Assembly: GCF_001417955.2 (NCBI RefSeq)
Contig: NZ_LKTM01000112.1
Location: 62,001 to 126,000, forward strand
Direction: 5' to 3'
DNA length: 64,000 nt
DNA from: Mycobacterium gordonae
GTDB lineage: Bacteria; Actinomycetota; Actinomycetes; Mycobacteriales; Mycobacteriaceae
The notes below the pieces were generated by a model. That model saw nothing but the letters and a program-made list of their open reading frames with translations. It had not been told where the DNA came from and did no database searches. Positions 59,933 through 64,000 of this stretch are shown one piece after another; position 1 is the stretch's first letter, and each line of letters starts with the position of its first letter. Made by a program: the position numbers and the translations under genes.

Positions 59933-60296
59933 GCTTCGGGTTGAGGTAGACGTAGAGGGTCGCGATCTTGTCGTCCCGCACAACGACGACGTCGAGGCCG
60001 GTGTAGGCGGGCGGCTCGCCCTGCGGTCCGGACCCCCAGGCGAAAATTCCTCCGTTGTGCAGGGCCTGCGGCTCTCCGCGGTGGGTATAGACGAAGTCCG
60101 GGTGACTGGCGCGGAGGTCCCCGGCGAAGCGGTCCACCGCGTCACGTCCGACGAGAACATCGCCCGGAACGTAGAGCACGCAATCGTCGGTGTACAACTC
60201 GTCGACGGCGGCGCGCCGGCGGGCTGCGTCGCCTTCGCCGAACACGTCGGTCAGATTTCGTTGGAGAAGCTCGATCACGCGCTCGTCAGTCGTCAT
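59925..60296 (-). CDS. SnoaL/NTF2-like protein
   Basis: The 123-residue protein has the small NTF2-fold pattern (VIELLQRNLTDVFGEGDA, ELYTDDCVLYVPGDVLVG, RDAVDRFAGDL, TGLDVVVVRDDKIATLYVYL), typical of DUF4440/SnoaL_2 proteins that bind small molecules or act as isomerases. No catalytic residues can be assigned. It lies between the M20 peptidase and bcp, as an extra gene relative to the M. tuberculosis order that I recall. Confidence 0.8.
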   Translation of the reverse strand: MTTDERVIELLQRNLTDVFGEGDAARRRAAVDELYTDDCVLYVPGDVLVGRDAVDRFAGDLRASHPDFVYTHRGEPQALHNGGIFAWGSGPQGEPPAYTGLDVVVVRDDKIATLYVYLNPKLT

Positions 60297-60352
60297 GCCG
60301 GGCTAAACGGACTACAGTCCGATTTCATTCCACTCGCGGGTGCCTCGCCGGG

Positions 60353-60826
60353 TCAGACCGACAGATCCCGCCGCAACTTGGCCACGTGCCCGGTCGCCTT
60401 GACGTTGTACTGCGCGACCGCGATCTTGCCCTTCTCGTCCACCACGAACGTCGAGCGGATGACCCCGGTCACCGTCTTGCCGTACATCTGCTTCTCGCCG
60501 AAGGCGCCGTACGCGGTCAGCACCTTGCGTTCCGGGTCGGACAGCAGCGGGAACGTCAGCCCCTCGGCGTCACGGAACTTCGCCAGCTTCTCCGGCTTGT
60601 CCGGGGAGATCCCGACGACGTCGATGCCGGCCTCGTTGAGTTCGGCCAGGCTGTCGCGGAAGTCGCAGGCCTGTTTGGTGCAACCGGGTGTTGAGGCGGC
60701 CGGGTAGAAGTACACGACGACCCGGCGTCCCTTGTAGTCGGAGAGCTTCACGGTGTTGCCGTCGGCGTCGGGCAGGTTGAAGGCGGGCGCTTTGTCGCCT
60801 GGCGCCAGCCGCGTGGTCTCGGTCAA
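60353..60826 (-). CDS. bcp: Thioredoxin-dependent peroxiredoxin Bcp (Rv2521-like)
   Basis: The 157-residue peroxiredoxin reduces hydroperoxides. It has the BCP signature FYPAASTPGCTKQACDFRD with peroxidatic Cys49 and resolving Cys54, plus VGISPDKPEKLAKF and RSTFVVDEKGKI. The start is TTG at 60826, supported by AAAGGGA seven bases upstream and by the M-T-E-T start typical of the family; no ATG is in frame close by. It sits between the peptidase and the DUF3618 gene, as in the M. tuberculosis Rv2520c-Rv2522c block. Confidence 0.94.
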   Translation of the reverse strand: MTETTRLAPGDKAPAFNLPDADGNTVKLSDYKGRRVVVYFYPAASTPGCTKQACDFRDSLAELNEAGIDVVGISPDKPEKLAKFRDAEGLTFPLLSDPERKVLTAYGAFGEKQMYGKTVTGVIRSTFVVDEKGKIAVAQYNVKATGHVAKLRRDLSV

Positions 60827-60906
60827 GGTGCATCCCTTTCTTGTCGCCGAAGCGTCGGCACTAGGGTAGTTCCTCAGTGCATCAGCCTGACTTGGAGGAC
60901 AGACAC

Positions 60907-61134
60907 GTGGCGGACCGCGATCCCGACACCATCAAGCAGGAGATCGACCAGGCCCGCGAGCAGCTGGCGGCAACCGTCGACTCGCTTGCTGAGCGGGCCA
61001 ACCCTCGCCGCCTCGCCGACGACGTCAAGGCCAAGGTCATCGAGTTCCTGAACAAGCCCATCGTGACGGTGTCGCTGACCGGGATCGGCGCGGCGGCCGT
61101 CGTAGTGGTGATCTACCGGATCCGGAAGCGCTGA
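60907..61134 (+). CDS. DUF3618 small membrane protein (Rv2520c-like)
   Basis: This 75-residue protein has a charged helical N terminus (ADRDPDTIKQEIDQAREQLA, then TVDSLAERANPRRLADD) and one C-terminal membrane helix ending in a basic tail (YRIRKR). It is the DUF3618 pattern and closely follows M. tuberculosis Rv2520c as I recall it, with the same length from the GTG at 60907, which a GGAGG box supports. Function unknown. The gene is divergent from bcp across 80 bases. Confidence 0.9.
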   Translation: MADRDPDTIKQEIDQAREQLAATVDSLAERANPRRLADDVKAKVIEFLNKPIVTVSLTGIGAAAVVVVIYRIRKR

Positions 61135-61150
61135 CCCTCCTTGCGCGAGC

Positions 61151-61196
61151 GTGAAGCCAGCTTCACCCCCGACGCCGAACGTGAAGCCAGCTTCAC
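61151..61196. repeat. Two copies of a GTGAAGC-CA-GCTTCAC palindrome
   Basis: GTGAAGCCAGCTTCAC occurs at 61151-61166 and again at 61181-61196, 30 bases apart. Each copy is a near-perfect palindrome with 7-base arms. They lie between the convergent ends of the DUF3618 and SDR genes, so they may end transcription, and they look like a dispersed mycobacterial intergenic repeat. Confidence 0.9.
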
Positions 61197-61208
61197 GATG
61201 GGCGCACC

Positions 61209-61586
61209 TCAGTTGCGCAGCGTCGTCAGGTCGGTCAGCGTCACCACGTTCAGCTGGACCATCTTCGAGACGGCAACCGGATCGGACTCCTGGATCTTCA
61301 GACCGAGGATTCCCACTCCGGCGTTGTTGACCAGGTACTCGACGTCGACGCCGAGGTCGTCGACGCGGGCCACCAGGTCGGCTCCGGCACCCGGCGCCGC
61401 CAGGTCCATCGTGATCGGGTCGGCGCGGACGCCGTGGCGTGCCCGCAATTCCCCGGCCAACTCGTCCAATTGCGCCGCGCTGCGTTCGCTGGACACCACC
61501 ACCACATCGATACCGTCGCGCGCGAAGAGGCGGGCAAACTCCCGACCCAGGCCGGTCGAGGCGCCGGTGATCAGCGCGGTCGTCAT
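61209..61586 (-). pseudogene. Truncated short-chain dehydrogenase
   Basis: The 125-residue frame holds only the N-terminal half of an SDR: cofactor motif TGASTGLG, VVVVSSERSAAQ, NNAGVG, and LNVVTLTDLT, where it ends with a stop. The catalytic Ser-Tyr-Lys part is missing; full SDRs are about 250 residues. The break comes just before a repeated palindrome (61151-61196), which suggests a deletion at the repeat. The ATG overlaps the upstream stop (ATGA), so it is probably still translated, but it cannot be an active enzyme of this family. Confidence 0.75.
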
Positions 61587-63334
61587 GCGGGCAGGCCTTG
61601 CCTGCCCGGCGCCTGGCTGGTGACGTGGATCGGGATGTCGTCGTCCCAGGGCTGTGCGTCGGCCATATCGGCGACCTCCACATAACCGCGCTCGAACTCG
61701 CCCGTCGCGGCGTCGACGAGCCGGTACTCCTGCCGCTGCGTCTGAATAGGCTGTGAGTCCAGAATGACCACGCGCACCTCGCCCGGTTCGAATCCGCACC
61801 GCTCCTGCAGCGCCTCTATCAGGCACTCGTTGTGCAGATGCCCGTCGCCGAAGTTCCAGCCCAGCACCATGGCGCACAACACCTCGCCCTCACACAGGTT
61901 GTAGTCGTCCTCGTCGTATCCGGACAGCGCCCGGTGCGCGAGGGTGAACAGGGCGCGCCCGTGCGTGTTCATCCCGCGGAATGCGTACGCGAGGTGAATG
62001 GGAACCAGCGTGGCCTCTTTGCTCTTGTACAACCGCTCGAGCTGCAGATGCTGCATCGGGCCGAGCGCGCGCGAGCCGATACGGATCTTCTCGTCGGCCG
62101 ACGGCTTGACGCACCACACCGTGGTGTCCCAGTTTCCGGCGTAGTACCGCATGCCCGGGAGGAAGGAAACCTTGCGGGGGAACAGGTTTCCGACGACGAC
62201 GGTACCGGCGACCACCGCGAACAACAGTGCCACCAATACCGGCTGGTGCGCGTCGGACAGGCCGATGCCCGCGTGCGCGACGAACAGCCACAGCACCCCG
62301 AACATCATGAAGACGTTCCACTCCAGCGGAACTCCCATCGGGAAGGCCAGCAGAATGTTCAGGTGGAACACGATCATCACGAATGCGGCGATGGCCGTGG
62401 GCCATCCGCCGTGTGAAAAGAGCAGTACCAGCGGCACCAAACCCTCGATTGCGGTGGAGAAGTGCGCAATGAATCCCGACAAGGCACTGGGCCGCAAATC
62501 ATCCGGGTACCGCTTGAACAGTGACCGCTTGAGGAATCCCGACGGAATGAACGGGTTGTTCGCCAGCATGGTGGAGATCACAAAGGGAAAGTGCCTGTTC
62601 AGCTTTGACGTGGCCGCTCCGAGCCAGATGACCATGAAGACGACCTTGGCCCCGACGACGATGTCGGTCCCGGAGAACAGGAAAGCCACCGTCAGGGGCG
62701 CATACACCTCGCCGCGGGCGGCCAGGAAGATGATCTTGTCGCGCAGGCTGACCACGGCCAGGACCGCGAGGATGGCCACCGGTTGCCACCGGGGCAGCAC
62801 TCCGATCGTTGTGCCGAGCGCCGGAATCGGCCCGGTGCCGTCGGAGACCAGCGCGGTGACGAGCAATACCAGCAGGGCTGCGTAGAGCAGAGCCTCGAAA
62901 GGGGTCCTGTTGGTGCCCCTGGTCAGCGGTACCCGTCCGGGCCACGGCGGCAGCCGGATGGTCCCGGGGCGCAGCCAGTACAAGGCCGATCCGATGGGCG
63001 GGAAGTACCGCCCGGCCAACGGCCCGAAGCAGCAGCCCAGGCCGACGACTTCGAACAGCATCGTGTAGAGCACGGCCTTCTGGAAGACGATCGGCTCGGT
63101 CCACCACGAGGCGACGTCGGTGAAGCCGCCGATGCCCGTTGTGGTCCAGGCGAATACCCAGGCCCCCAGGATGTAGAGTCCGATCTTCACGCCGTACATC
63201 ACGTGCATGATCAGCGGAGTGCCGAATCCGTTGGCGGCGATGTGCTGCATCATCGGGATCACGCGTCGGGCCCGCGGAAGTTTGCTCCATTCGGCTGTCT
63301 CCACGACGGGCAGGTTCGGCTGGATGAACCCCAT
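61583..63334 (-). CDS. DUF3556 multi-spanning membrane protein
   Basis: The 583-residue protein has some ten hydrophobic segments (for example [19 protein letters not shown] and [20 protein letters not shown]) between hydrophilic ends, and a C-terminal cytosolic domain of about 170 residues ([20 protein letters not shown] and on). The start [12 protein letters not shown] and the overall layout fit DUF3556, an actinobacterial family of unknown function. A perfect AAGGAG before the ATG at 63334 fixes the start; the longer frame to 63373 is not needed. It is followed by the truncated SDR in a coupled overlap. Confidence 0.82.
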   Translation of the reverse strand: MGFIQPNLPVVETAEWSKLPRARRVIPMMQHIAANGFGTPLIMHVMYGVKIGLYILGAWVFAWTTTGIGGFTDVASWWTEPIVFQKAVLYTMLFEVVGLGCCFGPLAGRYFPPIGSALYWLRPGTIRLPPWPGRVPLTRGTNRTPFEALLYAALLVLLVTALVSDGTGPIPALGTTIGVLPRWQPVAILAVLAVVSLRDKIIFLAARGEVYAPLTVAFLFSGTDIVVGAKVVFMVIWLGAATSKLNRHFPFVISTMLANNPFIPSGFLKRSLFKRYPDDLRPSALSGFIAHFSTAIEGLVPLVLLFSHGGWPTAIAAFVMIVFHLNILLAFPMGVPLEWNVFMMFGVLWLFVAHAGIGLSDAHQPVLVALLFAVVAGTVVVGNLFPRKVSFLPGMRYYAGNWDTTVWCVKPSADEKIRIGSRALGPMQHLQLERLYKSKEATLVPIHLAYAFRGMNTHGRALFTLAHRALSGYDEDDYNLCEGEVLCAMVLGWNFGDGHLHNECLIEALQERCGFEPGEVRVVILDSQPIQTQRQEYRLVDAATGEFERGYVEVADMADAQPWDDDIPIHVTSQAPGRQGLPA

Positions 63335-63772
63335 TGCTGCTCCTTCGAACTGTGTGCGCACGAGCGCCCGCACGTTGCCAACGACACGCCGCCGTGGCCG
63401 GCAATTTGGGGACGCTCGCGAGCGAGGGTCGGGCCCGAGAAAAAACTACCTGCGACGCGGGTGCTGCAACAGACCTGCGTCGACTCACCGGGACAGAATC
63501 TGCCGGTTCCGCGGGCCGGTTGCGATCAGCGCGATCCCATCTCGCCGGGCCGCCGGGCTCCGCCGGGGAGCGACCGCGTGGCGTCACCGTCTTGGATGGT
63601 GAGTATTGTTGGGCGACAGTGCTATTCAGTCCCACCGGACCAGCACGCGCTCGACGGTACCGCCGCGTGGCTGTCTATCGCGCCGCTCTCGCCGGCGCGC
63701 CGGTCCGCTTGGACAAGCGGCGGCGAGACCGGGAAATGTGGGGAACACAGGTCTGCCGAGAGGAACGCGAAC
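63335..63772. other. Non-coding gap between divergent genes
   Basis: This 438-base gap separates the DUF3556 gene from the ABC transporter gene. Frames in it are short and lack a credible start or composition. A GAGAGGAA box at 63758-63765 serves the gene at 63773. I see no further repeat or RNA gene. Confidence 0.5.
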
Positions 63773-64000
63773 GTGGGAACTGCCACTGTACGAATAGTCG
63801 GTGGCCACAAGCGCTTTGATGCCGACAGTCATGCCCTCAACGACATCAACCTGACCATCGACGACGGCGACTTCCTGGCGATTCTCGGGCGCAGCGGCAG
63901 CGGCAAGTCCACCCTGCTGCGGGTCATCGCCGGGCTGGAGACGCTCACCGCGGGCACCGTCGAGTGGTCCAGCGCCAACGGTGTGGCGCGACCCCACACC
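63773..64000 (+). CDS. ABC transporter ATP-binding protein, 3' end outside window
   Basis: The frame opens with GTG at 63773 after GAGAGGAA and runs off the right edge without a stop. The 76 visible residues are the start of an ABC ATPase: [20 protein letters not shown], then [20 protein letters not shown] with a perfect Walker A (GRSGSGKST) and [12 protein letters not shown]. The wording resembles SsuB/TauB/NrtD-type importers (sulfonate, taurine, nitrate), but the signature motif lies outside the window. It starts a new operon divergent from the DUF3556 gene. Confidence 0.87.
   Translation, partial: MGTATVRIVGGHKRFDADSHALNDINLTIDDGDFLAILGRSGSGKSTLLRVIAGLETLTAGTVEWSSANGVARPHT

Noticed and set aside
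1..64000. tRNA, rRNA, CRISPR array or prophage
   Set aside because: No cloverleaf-like gene, rRNA segment, regularly spaced repeats with spacers, or phage structural genes were seen on reading both strands; a tool search would be more sensitive for tRNA.

Overview
The window is high-GC actinobacterial DNA, almost certainly from a non-tuberculous Mycobacterium. The evidence is a type VII secretion (ESX) locus with EccC/EccD/MycP/EccA/EspG/PE/PPE/Esx proteins, a single-chain type I fatty acid synthase of 3073 residues next to acpS, and a fas neighbourhood matching the M. tuberculosis Rv2520c-Rv2525c block as I remember it, in inverted orientation. The species cannot be fixed from sequence alone.

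Region 1 (1-20020) is an ESX locus with an unusual layout. The + strand carries the end of eccC, then eccD, mycP and a 1024-residue EspI-like P-loop protein. A long minus-strand block follows: an EspD/H-like protein, an EspL/YbaB-like protein, a small/large Esp-like pair, PE, PPE, EspG, two Esx proteins, an EspC-like protein, an 819-residue protein with an N-terminal WXG-like segment, a lipoprotein and a small unknown. The + strand then resumes with eccA and a second EspI-like protein. No eccE or eccB lies in the window, so the locus continues to the left. A perfect 9-bp dyad sits in the divergent promoter between the substrate block and eccA.

Region 2 (20051-40115) looks like a catabolic island. 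It holds two CoA ligases, four acyl-CoA dehydrogenase-family subunits in one overlapping operon, a luciferase-like monooxygenase, an SDR, a GntR regulator, a fused double CaiB/BaiF CoA-transferase, a 3Fe-4S ferredoxin, a KshA-like Rieske oxygenase, SnoaL-like and paired MaoC-like proteins, an aldehyde dehydrogenase, a CrtC/AttH-like protein, a second Rieske oxygenase and a MerR regulator. Together these suggest hydroxylation, CoA activation and beta-oxidation-like shortening of a hydrophobic, possibly polycyclic, carboxylic acid. AT-rich operator-like sites recur in its divergent promoters.

Region 3 (40205-64000) contains the conserved mycobacterial fas block: a Rv2525c-like Tat protein, fas, acpS, an M20 peptidase (Rv2522c-like), bcp (Rv2521-like) and a DUF3618 protein (Rv2520c-like). 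It is interrupted between acpS and the peptidase by an orphan cytochrome b (QcrB paralogue) flanked by two copies of a long inverted repeat, a DUF2339 membrane protein, a MacR/MacS-like two-component system and a PE protein with a structured leader. The right end holds a truncated SDR, a DUF3556 membrane protein and the start of an ABC transporter ATPase.

Many start/stop overlaps of the ATGA/GTGA type show tightly coupled operons. No rRNA, tRNA, CRISPR array, intact insertion sequence or phage module was seen.
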